Source of the DNA: Paracamarosporium sp. OC-R06-R3
Taxonomy: Eukaryota; Ascomycota; Dothideomycetes; Pleosporales; Didymosphaeriaceae
Direction of reading: 5' to 3'
Assembly (NCBI GenBank): GCA_019828545.1
Contig: JACVRA010000096.1
Location: 62,001 to 126,000, forward strand
DNA: 64,000 nt
In this document: piece by piece, positions 23,778 to 34,155 of the stretch
Position numbering within the stretch: position 1 is the stretch's first letter
Layout: each line of letters starts with the position of its first letter
The notes under the pieces: model-generated
What the model was told of the DNA's origin: nothing
The model's input: only the letters and a program-made list of their open reading frames with translations
Database searches by the model: none
Translations under genes and position numbers: made by a program

Positions 23778-25651
23778 ATGCGCGTTGTTGCTCTCTTGTA
23801 TATGGTTTCGGGAAGCCTAACACTTGCTGACTTGCTATCCATATCCGGAACATCGCTCAACAAACCCTCGAGCATAACGAAAACCACTCTTAACACCACG
23901 ACCTACCTACGTGATTTCGACCATGATTCTATAGCGAGTCACGAAGTCATCGATTCTGGGTTCTCTAAGGCTCAATCTATCATCGCAAGCGCCGCTGATG
24001 TATCCAGTCGATCTCCTACAAGCACCACGGTGTCAAGACAACGTCGCGCCAACCAAGACCCTGATGATATACCAAAGGAGCCTGAATACTTCACCATGGT
24101 TCTCTGGATAAATAGCTATGATGTTACCGTTCCGATTCTGAAAGATAACGCAACAAATTTCTGTAAGTCCATTAGCGACGAGACGCAGAATGGTGCATCG
24201 AAAGTAAATACGCAGACTCTCTTCAGCACAGGTGAGCCTACAGAAACACTGAGCAGTGCAAATACGAGTGATGATTCGGAGCGTACGACCATTCCGAGTT
24301 CCACGAACAATGTTTCAACAGACTCTCCGAGCACAACTGTCGAGCCACCACAAAAACCCACAAAGTCTCGTGGTTCAGAGACAATTACCTCGTCTACAAT
24401 TGAGCCTTCAAAAACGGAGCGAAGCTCCACTGATACCACCGTAACGAAGGAGACACCTACTTCAGACGAAATAACTACAAATAAAACTTTCCGTACCAGC
24501 GTTACGGAAGATCCATCCACAGCGGATCCTTCGTATGAATCCACAAGCTCTCACAAGCGTACTAGTAGTGTTACCGCTAAGACCACTACGACAGCAGCAG
24601 CCTCGAGTTCTACGAAGACCACTTCCGGCTCCTTAGTTGACAGCACAGGTAAGTCACGCGATCATTCGACAAACCAACCACAATACCAAGTGAGAGGTCA
24701 TACATTGATGGGCTACATTGGCACTTAGCAGAACCTGGATCTAATCTCAAGATAGATACATCGACAGGTACAGAAGAGCCAACGACAAGCGCCGATGAAC
24801 CAGTCGAGACCGAGGCTGGCGTAGCTGTACGCCAACTAAGACAGGTCTCCCAGGCCGCTGGGATGCGTAATATCCTCCCATGGCTTCGCTCTCCGCTCGT
24901 ATGGCGGAGAAACGGGTTCCACCTCCACGACTCTTCCGAGATAGAGCAGGTGCAAGGCTTCTCTCCCAAGCTCGCCCAGGAGAAGAAGAGCATCGATCAC
25001 TCGTTACACGACTCCTCTTCTGAGAAACAAATTCAAGATTTCACGGAATTCTCCAGAAACAAGCGCCAGTCTCCCTACTTTCCAATCCACAACCACGTTA
25101 CCGAGAAAGAAGGACGGCTATCGATCTTAAACAAGCAAGAGGGGTCTCCAACAACCGTCGATAGCGAGGCAGCGCCCACGGAAACAGGGAAGGACAAAGA
25201 GACCGGGAAGCCAATATTCGGATTCGACCCCCATCCGCGCCCACATGCATCCGACACAGAAGATGGCCCAGCTCCAACATTCGCATTTCATTTCACAATA
25301 TCATCCTCGACCATTACTCCACACCCTACCACAAGTCCTAAGCAAACCGAGACAACAAGCCCACCTTCCTCCGTCCATAATTCTGCCTCTCCTCCCTCGT
25401 ACACAAGTCCTGCGAGCGGAGCACAAACAAGCCCGCTCAATGGCACACAGCCGACCGACGCAACTAATAGCGCGCTTGAACATCGAGCTAAGAATCCTTT
25501 TGCGTCACCGATGTTCTGGGGCGTGGGCCTCGGATATTTATTGATGGTATACTGGGAGGGGTATCGGCAAGCGAGGGGGGAATGGGAGGGTTGGGGGCTG
25601 GGTGATGCATTGTGCAAGCGGGCTGGAGGGATCATGCTGAGGTATCTGTGA
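23778..25651 (+). CDS. Secreted or membrane-anchored Ser/Thr-rich mucin-like protein
   Basis: Exons 23778-24648 and 24729-25651, intron 24649-24728 (gtaagt...cacttag); 597 residues. The signal peptide MRVVALLYMVSGSLTLADLL is followed by a short N-terminal region with one Cys (NATNFCKSIS). Next come about 150 residues of Ser/Thr/Pro/Lys mucin-like sequence (TTTVTKETPTSDEIT, TAKTTTTAAASSSTKTTSGS). The C-terminal half has more charged low-complexity sequence and a final hydrophobic segment NPFASPMFWGVGLGYLLMVY. That segment may be a membrane anchor. The acceptor is a tandem TAGCAG, both choices in frame and differing by one Ala. It is probably heavily O-glycosylated at the cell surface (inference). 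No enzyme domain. Confidence 0.7.
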
Positions 25652-25925
25652 GTCTGGATTTTGAGTCCATAGTCGTGTCTTTGCACGGTTTTTGCCATGT
25701 TACCTTTATTTGTTTTCGTTGAGCGATCCACGATCCTGAGTTGCAGCGTTGGGAGCAAGGTTATTGTTATTCTACAGTCAGTGCTGCGGAGTGGGAGTCT
25801 ACGTCTACAGTATGTGCAATGCAACGTGTGCTAATGGTACATTCGTGGGAAGCCTCTATGCGGGCCCGGGTATCTTCAACAGTAATTTTACAATGTGCCC
25901 TCCTCTTGAAAGAATTCTCTTGTCG

Positions 25926-27185
25926 TTATGTTAACAGGATATGCGCTCCTTCGTGGCTTATGATGACTTCCTCGGTATCAAAGGCGTACTTCCTGCGCAC
26001 GAGCTCAAACACAATGAGCCCTGCACTTGTACTCGGCATCTGCTTGATTGTGCTCATCCAAAAATCCCTGTATAGATAGCTCCTCCATCCTCCGTGCCTG
26101 TTCGCCAGCCTCTGGCACTGTCTAAACGTTTCCTCGTACGCATGATAATACCTTCTCATGATTCCTGAAGGCTTTGATTCTTGGCGAGCTTGGAAGTCAA
26201 GCGCTTCCAGGCGCCGGTAGTGCACGTCTTGGAGCTCAGTAAGTGGGTGCTGAATGACCTGAGATGTCAGGGATGCTGAGATGCCTGCTAGGAGGAGGAA
26301 GCTAGGCTCAAGGGCGTAGTGGGGTTTAATAACAGGGCGGCCGTCATTCTCGTCAAAATAGAGCGCTTGAGACTCCAGGAGAGCATCTCGTGTGCGGCTG
26401 CCGTAGTAGCGGGTTATGTACCCGTAATAGGCCTGGCTTTTAACTGTCTCGAAGGTGCCGAAGAAGAAGGCTGCGCCAACAGAATCCTTGAGCAGACTGA
26501 GACCAAAACCGCCAAAGATGCCGCGTACTCCAATGGATTGGAGCTTATGCCATGAGTAGTGCCACATGGTCTTGTATTTCCCTTCGAGAATGTCTGAAGT
26601 GCGGAAGCGAACTTGGAGGGCGTCGAAAGGCGCCGCGAGAACGGACTGAACGCCGCCAGCCATCAAACCAGCGGTGAAGGTGGTCTGCAATGAGGGCGGA
26701 GGATACGTTCGCTTCGTCTGATAAGAAGATGGTATATGGAGGCTCGACAGACTGTGGAGGTATGTTGTGTACAGGACCGCGCCAATGCTATCCAAGATTA
26801 GTGTCTCAGTCTGCCTGCATTGAATGGTAACAACGTACAAGGTGTTCGCAATCAAAGGTGGCATAACCTGATTTGGTATGAAGCTCCACCCTTCTGTTCT
26901 TATGGCATGCCACAGCACCGCAGGCGTCGTCATCCGCCATGTCCACTTGGCTGCCTCTGTGAAGTGCGGATTGATGGCTCGCGCATAGCCCATGTAGTCG
27001 ATGCGGCCTCTGAAGAAGGCCTTGACGGGGGCGCGAAAGTAGAATGCGACGATTCGCGCAGCAACAACCCTCATACCAGCAGCTTGCGCACCTGTTGCAG
27101 GCGCTTTATTTGGACCCTGGCCATCGTTGTTGTTTCCATCGGTGCGGGGAAGGGCTCCAGCGCGGGGACTGGAGGTTGGGGTCAT
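25926..27185 (-). CDS. Mitochondrial carrier-like protein (SLC25 family)
   Basis: Two exons with a 51-nt in-frame intron 26788-26838 (gtacgt...ggatag); 402 residues after splicing. Repeated carrier-type segments are seen: TTFTAGLMAGGVQSVLAAPF then DALQVRFRTSD (P-x-D-A-L in place of the canonical PxD/ExxK/R), followed by GIFGGFGLSLLKDSVGAAFFF, a typical even-numbered carrier helix. LAGISASLTSQVIQHPLTELQDVHYR forms the third repeat. The substrate is unknown; the degenerate signatures suggest an orphan carrier. The N terminus is a 40-residue disordered Pro/Gly/Asn stretch. It is transcribed divergently from SPT16 across 353 bp. Confidence 0.8.
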   Translation of the reverse strand: MTPTSSPRAGALPRTDGNNNDGQGPNKAPATGAQAAGMRVVAARIVAFYFRAPVKAFFRGRIDYMGYARAINPHFTEAAKWTWRMTTPAVLWHAIRTEGWSFIPNQVMPPLIANTLYVVTIQCRQTETLILDSIGAVLYTTYLHSLSSLHIPSSYQTKRTYPPPSLQTTFTAGLMAGGVQSVLAAPFDALQVRFRTSDILEGKYKTMWHYSWHKLQSIGVRGIFGGFGLSLLKDSVGAAFFFGTFETVKSQAYYGYITRYYGSRTRDALLESQALYFDENDGRPVIKPHYALEPSFLLLAGISASLTSQVIQHPLTELQDVHYRRLEALDFQARQESKPSGIMRRYYHAYEETFRQCQRLANRHGGWRSYLYRDFWMSTIKQMPSTSAGLIVFELVRRKYAFDTEEVIISHEGAHILLT

Positions 27186-27538
27186 CGCATATCATGAAAG
27201 GTGAAAGAGCGCTGCAGACTCATCTAAGAGCGAGTGCAGCAGTGAAAAGTAAAGGCAAGCAACGGCTGCACGCGGGCGCGTCACCGGTGAAATCGGGATG
27301 ACCTTCGCTCGGAAGGGGCTGAACTTCGGAAAAGGCTGCGGAACTGCACCTGGCATTCACGAAGCGCGCTATCCACGTGACTGCCAAGCCTCTCAGAACG
27401 CGAATCGCGTCGCCGCTCGATTAGGCGTCATTAGGACTTGGACCTCGCGACTCTCTCACCCGCGCCTCTTCTCTTCCACCCCACACCCAGCGTCGCAGTC
27501 AACAGCGGAGGTCATCTCCAACCCTCGCCGCCTTCACC
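27186..27538. promoter_or_regulatory. Bidirectional promoter region, carrier / SPT16
   Basis: 353 bp between divergent ATGs. It is GC-richer than its surroundings and has a CT-rich stretch (cttctcttccaccccacacc) just upstream of SPT16, as is common at fungal housekeeping promoters. The SPT16 ATG has a good context (caccatggcc). Confidence 0.5.
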
Positions 27539-30500
27539 ATGGCCGACGACATTGTCATCGACAAGGCCCTCTTCCATGAGCGCTTGGGCAGCTTCATTTC
27601 CAAATGGAAGGCGGACAAGCGCGGCGGTGATCAGGTTTTCCAGGGCGCAGGTTCGATTGCGACGGTTGTGGGCAAGGCGAGCGACCCAGGCAGCTATCTC
27701 AAGCCCGCGGCCTTCCAGGTAAGCTTGCGCAGAATCTGGGTTGGGCTAGATATGAGCTGACGGTCGTCGCACAGCTGTGGCTGTTAGGCTACGAGTTCCC
27801 CGCAACCCTATTCATCATTACACCCGAGCTTTTCCAGATTGTCACCACCAAGAAGAAGGGTACGTAAATCAATCGTTGTTCAATCCCACGCATCGGCCCA
27901 GGATAGATACAATGATGGATACAAAACTCCACGGTGTCCGAGCCTTTGGTTTGGCTGGGTAGTATTTCTTGCGGTCGGATGGCTAACTTACTGCACAGCA
28001 TCGTATCTCGAGCCTCTGAAGGGTGGCAAGATCCCCGTTGAGATTTTTGTTAGGGGAAAAGACCCGGAAGAGAACAAGAAGCAGTTCGAGAAATGTCTAG
28101 ACATCGTAAAGAAGGCAGGCAAGAAGGTTGCAGTGTTGAAGAAGGACAATGCGACGGGCGGCTTCGCCGATGAATGGAAGGCGGCGTTCGGAGAAGCTGG
28201 CATCAAGGAAGAGGACCAGATTGAGCTCGGTCCCATCCTCTCGCAGGCAGCCATGTCCATCAAAGATGCCAGAGAGCTGGTGCGTTTCGAAAATGCTGGG
28301 TAAATCTACAACTGCTGACAATTCCTAGCGACTCATCCGCGATGCGTCGCGAGCATCGAGCGCCGTCATGAGCAATTACTTCGTCGAAGAAATGTCCGAG
28401 ATTCTCGACTCTGAGAAGAAGGTGTCGCACAAGGCGTTTTCCGACAAGATGTCCAACAAGATCGACGATCAGAAGTTTTTCGAGAAGCAGAAGGTCTCAA
28501 AGAATTTCGACAACATGCAGCTAGATTGGTGTCTGCAACCAACAGTGCAGAGTGGCGGAAGTTATGACCTGAAGTTCAATGCTGAACCGGACGACAACAA
28601 CTTGCATGCGGGTGTTATTGTTTCTGCGCTCGGTCTCCGCTACCACACATATGGCGCCTTGATTGCGCGGACGTTCATGGTAGATCCGAACCGCGAGCAG
28701 GAGACAGCCTACAAGGTTCTTTTGTCAGTACACGACTTGATCATCAAGACGATAAAAGACGGCGTTGTGGTGAAGGATGTGTACAACAGGGCTCTAGAGC
28801 AACTAAAGAAAAAGAAGCCGGAGTTCGAGAAGCATTTCCCGAAAAACGTTGGCTATGGCATCGGCACCGAGAACAAGGACATGGCGCTTCTGTTGAGCGG
28901 CAAAAACACGCGCGTTCTAAAGGATGGCATGACATTGGTCATCAGCACTAGCCTCTTGGATTTGGAGAACACCAAGCCCCAAGACAAGAAGAGTAAGACT
29001 TATTCGCTGGTCCTGGTCGACACAGTCCGTGTCGGACCCACAGATTGCGCCGTTTTTACCAAGGACACCGCGTCCGATCTTGAAAGCATCTCATTCTTCT
29101 TCAACGACGAATCAGAGGAAGAGAAGAAGCCGAAGCCGAAGCGCGAGTCACGACCTGCTATTGCACAGACAAATATCACCAAGACCCGAACGCGACATGA
29201 GCGACCGACCAACCAAGATGCCGAGAAGGAAGCGCAGCGGCGAGAGCACCAGAAGGAGCTCCACCAAAAGAAGCAACAAGCTGGTCTAGAAGAGTATGGC
29301 GAGGATGCCAAAGCTCTGAACGGCACTGAAGAGAAGAAGTTCAAGAAGTTTGAATCGTACAAGCGAGACAATCAGCTGCCAACTTCGGTTGCCAAATTGG
29401 AGATTGTGGTCGACAAGAAGAGCCTCACTGTCATCCTGCCCATCATGGGCAGGCCGGTTCCTTTCCATATTCACACCATAAAGAACGCCTCTCACACCCC
29501 AGAAGCCGACTTCACATCCCTCCGTATCAACTTCTTGTCACCAGGCCAGGGTGTCGGCCGCAAAGATGACCAACCTTTCGAAGATCCGAATGCCCATTTC
29601 ATCCGCAGTCTGACCTTCCGCTCGCACGACATTGATCGTATCGAGCAGATCACCAGGGACATCACTGATCTCAAGAAGGACGTTGTTCGCCGAGAACAGG
29701 AAAAGAAGCAGATGGAGGATGTTGTTGAGCAGGACAAGCTTGTCCCTATTAAGAGTAAGATTGTTCACTCGCTTTTCGTGTCACTTGCTAACGCCTACAG
29801 ATCGGAAACCTTTCATTCTTGACATGATCTTCCTCCGTCCTGCCCTTGACGGCAAGCGCATCCCGGGTGCTGTCGAGATTCACCAAAACGGTCTCCGATA
29901 TGCCCACGGCGCCGGTGGCATCAAAGTCGATGTCCTGTTCAGCAACGTCAAGCATCTCTTCTTCCAGCCATCACAGCACGAACTCATCGTGATCATCCAC
30001 GTGCACCTCAAGAACCCTATCATGGTTGGCAAGAAGAAGACCAAGGACGTCCAGTTCGTCCGCGACGCCACCGACATCCAATTCGACGAAACGGGCGCGC
30101 GTGCAAAGCGTAAGCACAAGGGCTACGGCGACGAAGAGGAGTTCGAGCAGGAGCAGGCGGAGCGGAGGCAGCGTGCAGCCCTCGACAAGGAATTCAAGAA
30201 CTTCGCCGAGAAGATTGCGGATGCGGCACGGAACGAGAACGTTAGCGTCGACATCCCGTATCGCGAGCTCGGCTTCAACGGTGTGCCTTCTCGATCATCG
30301 GTACTGATCCAGCCCACCACCGACTGTCTGGTGCAATTGACCGAGCCCCCCTTCACTTGCATTACGTTAAGCGAGATCGAAATTGTGCACCTCGAGCGTG
30401 TGCAGTTTGGCCTCCGCAACTTCGACATGGTGGTCGTCTTCAAAGATTACAACCGTAGCCCTGTGCACATCAACACCATTCCCGTCGAGTCTCTCGACCC

Positions 30501-30909
30501 TGTAAAGGACTGGCTTGACTCGGTGGACATTCCGTTCTCCGAGGGACCGCTCAACCTGAACTGGGCCACCATCATGAAGACGGTTACGAGCGACCCGCAC
30601 CAGTTCTTCGTGGACGGCGGCTGGTCGTTCCTGTCCACCGAGTCTGACGACGAAGACGCCGAGGATGAGGAAGAGGAGTCGGCGTTCGAGGTATCGGAGT
30701 CGGAGCTTGCGCAGAGCGACGAGAGCAGCGAGGATGAATCGGACTTTGATGAGAACGCCTCCGACGAGATGTCGGATGAGGGCTCGGAGGAGGAGTTCTC
30801 CGAGGGCGAGGACTGGGACGAGCTCGAGAAGAAGGCGGCGCGGAAAGACCGCGAGAGCGGGCTCAACGACGAGGAGGAGAAGAAAGGCGCTAAGAAGAGG
30901 AAGAGGTAG
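27539..30909 (+). CDS. SPT16: FACT complex subunit Spt16
   Basis: Histone chaperone subunit of FACT, which loosens and rebuilds nucleosomes during transcription and replication in the nucleus. Five exons (27539-27718, 27775-27859, 27999-28279, 28329-29754, 29801-30909), four introns with matching phases; 1026 residues, as expected for fungi. The N-terminal aminopeptidase-like domain ([20 protein letters not shown] to about residue 430) is catalytically dead in this family. The middle dimerisation domain follows ([20 protein letters not shown]). The Rtt106-like tandem PH domain includes [20 protein letters not shown] and [20 protein letters not shown]. The acidic tail ([20 protein letters not shown] onward) ends in a basic GAKKRKR nuclear localisation signal. 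All domains appear intact. Confidence 0.97.
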
Positions 30910-31430
30910 ATTCCGCCTGTTCTCCCCGATCATCTTTTTGCTGTCTCTTAGTCTTTAACGGCCGCCTGCGTGGATGGTATGGTATTTGGTATGGAGGGGC
31001 GCAGAGAGCAGAAAGGCGAGTCTTGCCCACGATGGCTGGCTCCCTTTTGCGAAGACTCCATGCCCTACTTTGGGTCCGAACCTTTTTGTAAAATTGCTGC
31101 TTTTTTCCTTGCCGTCGGGACGTATGGCGTGGGCTTTTTGTGCTGGGGGGCTTGACTTGACCTCGGTCGACATTCTCACGCTCTCTCTATACCAGCAGCG
31201 GAATACAGAAAGAAAGAATGAGCGTTTGGCGTTTGCGTAGCTTGGGGCTCTAGCGAGGCGTGTTAATCTCGTATTGGAATTGTTTTGCTCTCGGTGCTTT
31301 GTTCGTTCGTGGTGCGCGGTGAGACCTTGCTATGTGCGTTGTTGCAGAGGGTGACTTGGGTTCACGGACAGCACGATAACAGGATCAGATCAAGTGTTCT
31401 TCTGACTATCTCGCCATGCATATATTCCTT

Positions 31431-31477
31431 GCTTGATTGCTTGATTGCTTGATTGCTTGATTGCTTGATTGCTTGAT
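31431..31477. repeat. Microsatellite (gcttgatt)n
   Basis: About 5.9 perfect tandem copies of the 8-bp unit gcttgatt. Confidence 0.95.
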
Positions 31478-31790
31478 ATATTGATAAATTGGTAGAACAC
31501 CACTGCTCTATCTACCCGCGCAGCGATGCTCCCAAACAGCCACCAGCCAGCCAGCCCATGCGCCCTAGGCACGGGTAAGAATACGTACGCACAACACAAC
31601 ACAACACAATATGTTCCATTTCGCACAGCGCCAGATCCCAGCGCATCCCAAAACAGCCATCTAGCGAGAGAGAGAGAAAAATAAAAGAGGGGAAGGAAGC
31701 AAGATGGAAACTCAACTCAACTCGGACGAACTGCCCAAGCGCGCATGCATGCAGCGTAACGTCGTAGATGGCATCGCATGTACAGTACAG

Positions 31791-31815
31791 GACAAGACAA
31801 GACAAGACAAGACAA
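31791..31815. repeat. Microsatellite (gacaa)5
   Basis: Five perfect copies of gacaa. A similar acaac-type run lies near 31591-31608. Confidence 0.9.
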
Positions 31816-31861
31816 ACTCCATCGCATTAAGCATTATGGCGGAAATGCAGGCAGGTAGATA

Positions 31862-31886
31862 GGCAGGCAGGCAGGCAGGCAGGCAA
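31862..31886. repeat. Microsatellite (ggca)n
   Basis: Six tandem ggca units followed by an A run. Confidence 0.9.
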
Positions 31887-31944
31887 AATGAACGCTAGTA
31901 GGTACAGTGAATGAGAAAGGGTTTTGCAGGGGGTTCGGCGCGTG

Positions 31945-33381
31945 TTATCTTGGAGCGGGGGAGTATCCTGCAGGCGAGGCGTCTCGTCCGTCGAGGGGCG
32001 TCGGCTCCGGCGTGATCTGGATGCTGGGGAGGCGCTCGAGGGTTGGGAGTTGGGGTGCGCCGCCGCCGCCGCCGCCGCCGGGGAGCGGGGGTGCCCTTGT
32101 TGCGACGGGGCTTTCGTAGATGGGTGGGTCTTCGTAGGCGGGGGCGTCTTCGGTGGGGATTTCGATGCTGGGCGCTGGGTTGGGCGTTGCCGTTCGGCTG
32201 AGGGATCGCGATTGTGGGTGCGAGAGCGACACGACTTCGAAGTCGTCCGAGTTGGAGCGGTGGCTGTTTGTCGCCTCGGGGAAGTCGAATTCGTCCGAGG
32301 CCCGGCTCGAAACGGAGCGCAGAGATGAGGCGGATAGCTCGCGCTGGTGGGTACTGAGTGTTGTACTTGACATGCCTCTTGCGCGTCCACTGCTCGCGAA
32401 TGATGCTGCGCCGTCAAGTAGAGGTCGATTATCGCTGTCGGTCGAGTTCGCCCTCAGTCTCGTCCCGTCATGTCTTGCGACACCCAGATCGCCGTACTGC
32501 ACTGAGGATACGCGGCGTTCGCGGTTGGCAGATTGGTGCGTCGCAATGAGCATCTGGCTCACTGACTCCTCGGCTGCCTGCTCTGCCCTCCTTCTAATCT
32601 CGGCAAGAGCCTCGTAGTCGCCGCGTTGTCGCGCTTCCCGGCGTGCTTGCCTGCGCTCTTCGCGGTCGCGGGCCTCCTGGCGACGAGCGAGTCGAATCTG
32701 GTAGAGAGACTCCATTTCACTCTCTCGACGGGCCTCTTCTTCGTCGAGCTCTTCCGGGAACTCCACAACGGTGTCGATGCCTGCTCTTTCGCCTTCTCTT
32801 CCTAGCACCTGTTCGTTTTCTCGTGGAGCGGGGGCGTACGCGGGGAGCGTCATGACGCTGCGGACCGAGGTGTTGCGGTCCACGGTATTGTTGGTATTGG
32901 TGTTTGTGTTGGTATTCCTGTTCTGGTTCATCGCCTGCCTCTCCACATCATTTGTCACGGCCAGGCTCCCCATCTCGCGATCGCGATTCTGTCCAAAGCT
33001 GGCATTCCTCGTCGCATCGTTGTCTTGCAGGCTCGTGGAGTAGTCGTTCCGGCGCGGTCGTTTGCGGAAGTTCTTCCATGAGAAGAGCGAGGGGAGTTTA
33101 TCCTGGGGGTTGCGGGTCTGCACGCCTGCCTGGCGGCGGAGCTTGATTGTGAGGAGGTAGGTGATAAGGAGGATGACGAAGATGATGATAACGATGATTG
33201 CGATCTGGGTTGCTGTTAGTATTTGCTGGCATGCTATACGTGGTATGCAAGGCAGCCAAGTGGGCTGGTGGAATGTGGGATATGGGTTGTCGGGTCGCCG
33301 TACCACCCAGAGACTCTTCTGCGACTTGCTCATCCGCCGCTCCAACGCGCGCCCTTGGGCGATATGCGCCGGCACCCGCAT
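31945..33381 (-). CDS. Single-pass membrane protein with a PPxY motif
   Basis: Start ATG at 33381, intron 33205-33303 (99 nt, gtacgg...ctaacagcaacccag), stop at 31945; 445 residues. After about 26 residues comes one strong membrane span, IAIIVIIIFVILLITYLLTI, then a basic LRRQ stop-transfer and a long cytosolic tail. The tail has an Arg/Glu-rich coiled-coil-like stretch (RLARRQEARDREERRQARRE), an Asn/Thr repeat (NRNTNTNTNTNN), a poly-Gly run of seven coded by (GCC)n, and DAPAYEDPPIYESP. PPIY is a PPxY motif of the kind bound by WW domains of Rsp5/Nedd4 ubiquitin ligases, so an adaptor role is possible. An alternative donor three bases upstream is equally in frame. The frame is open to 33561, so the true start may be further upstream. 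Confidence 0.65.
   Translation of the reverse strand: MRVPAHIAQGRALERRMSKSQKSLWVVRRPDNPYPTFHQPTWLPCIPRIACQQILTATQIAIIVIIIFVILLITYLLTIKLRRQAGVQTRNPQDKLPSLFSWKNFRKRPRRNDYSTSLQDNDATRNASFGQNRDREMGSLAVTNDVERQAMNQNRNTNTNTNTNNTVDRNTSVRSVMTLPAYAPAPRENEQVLGREGERAGIDTVVEFPEELDEEEARRESEMESLYQIRLARRQEARDREERRQARREARQRGDYEALAEIRRRAEQAAEESVSQMLIATHQSANRERRVSSVQYGDLGVARHDGTRLRANSTDSDNRPLLDGAASFASSGRARGMSSTTLSTHQRELSASSLRSVSSRASDEFDFPEATNSHRSNSDDFEVVSLSHPQSRSLSRTATPNPAPSIEIPTEDAPAYEDPPIYESPVATRAPPLPGGGGGGGAPQLPTLERLPSIQITPEPTPLDGRDASPAGYSPAPR
32057..32080. repeat. Trinucleotide repeat (gcc)n coding poly-Gly
   Basis: About eight ccg/gcc triplets. On the minus strand they encode the glycine run in the PPxY membrane protein. 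Confidence 0.9.
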
Positions 33382-34155
33382 GATGCCACTCGTACGCAGC
33401 GAAGAAGCCTCCTCTTCACGTTTCCCCTCGGCGCGGATTTCCTGCCTCAGGCGTGCGAAGGCGAATGAGATCACTCCCGCGGCACTCCGTTGCCCAGGCC
33501 CGCCGTTGGACTGGGGACGCTTCCGCGCGTGTGGGATCGGCTGGCAAAGCTCGTAGCACAAAAGACGAAAAGGACGCGCTTCCCCCTTTCTCCAGCAAGC
33601 GCAATCACTCGGGAGCTATGTACAGAGGCAAGGAATAAGCCGCAGAAGATTGTCGAGCGTCTTCTCCGCAAGCTGGGGCTGAGGTCCTTTGCAGGCGCCC
33701 TAGACTTGCTTGGCGTGGCTCATAAGCAGGGATCCGAGCATAAACAGGGAATCCGTCGTGGCTGCTCACGCCGCCGCCTGCGCCCTGTCCACCCGTCGCC
33801 GTCTTCGGCCACACGGAGAGGACCATCAAAGGGTCAATTGGCATCCCGAGATTGCGAGGAGCGACGTCGACTGTTGCGTCTAGTCCAAGTCGATGCTGGG
33901 GGCTTGTTACCGAAGGAACCGCCGCAGCGCACCGCAACGGGGGCTATTTTGGGCGCTTAATTCTACGGCGCGGTATGCGCTTAACGGACCATCACATGCA
34001 TCTGCCAATAGGACGCCCGCAGCCTGCAGCTGTACAGGCACGCCCGAGGCGAAGTCTTCCCTTGACATGAACAATAGATTATCCTACGTCCCCCCGGCTC
34101 GATCGCTGTGCACGCCAAACCGCCGCCCAATTTCCCTGCCTGAACATAGCGCCCC
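33382..34155. other. Intergenic / 5' region of the PPxY protein gene
   Basis: The frame on the minus strand remains open to 33561 and may include a 5' exon. A long plus-strand frame (33490-33960) has no domain and is Arg-rich like antisense GC-rich DNA. Confidence 0.45.

Larger units (their letters stand above)
30910..31944. other. Intergenic region rich in microsatellites
   Basis: About 1 kb between convergent genes (SPT16 and the PPxY membrane protein). It holds the SPT16 3' end, CT-rich stretches and four simple repeats listed separately. Confidence 0.7.

Noticed and set aside
33490..33960. 156-residue plus-strand frame
   Set aside because: Arg-rich antisense-type sequence in GC-rich DNA upstream of a minus-strand gene; no domain.
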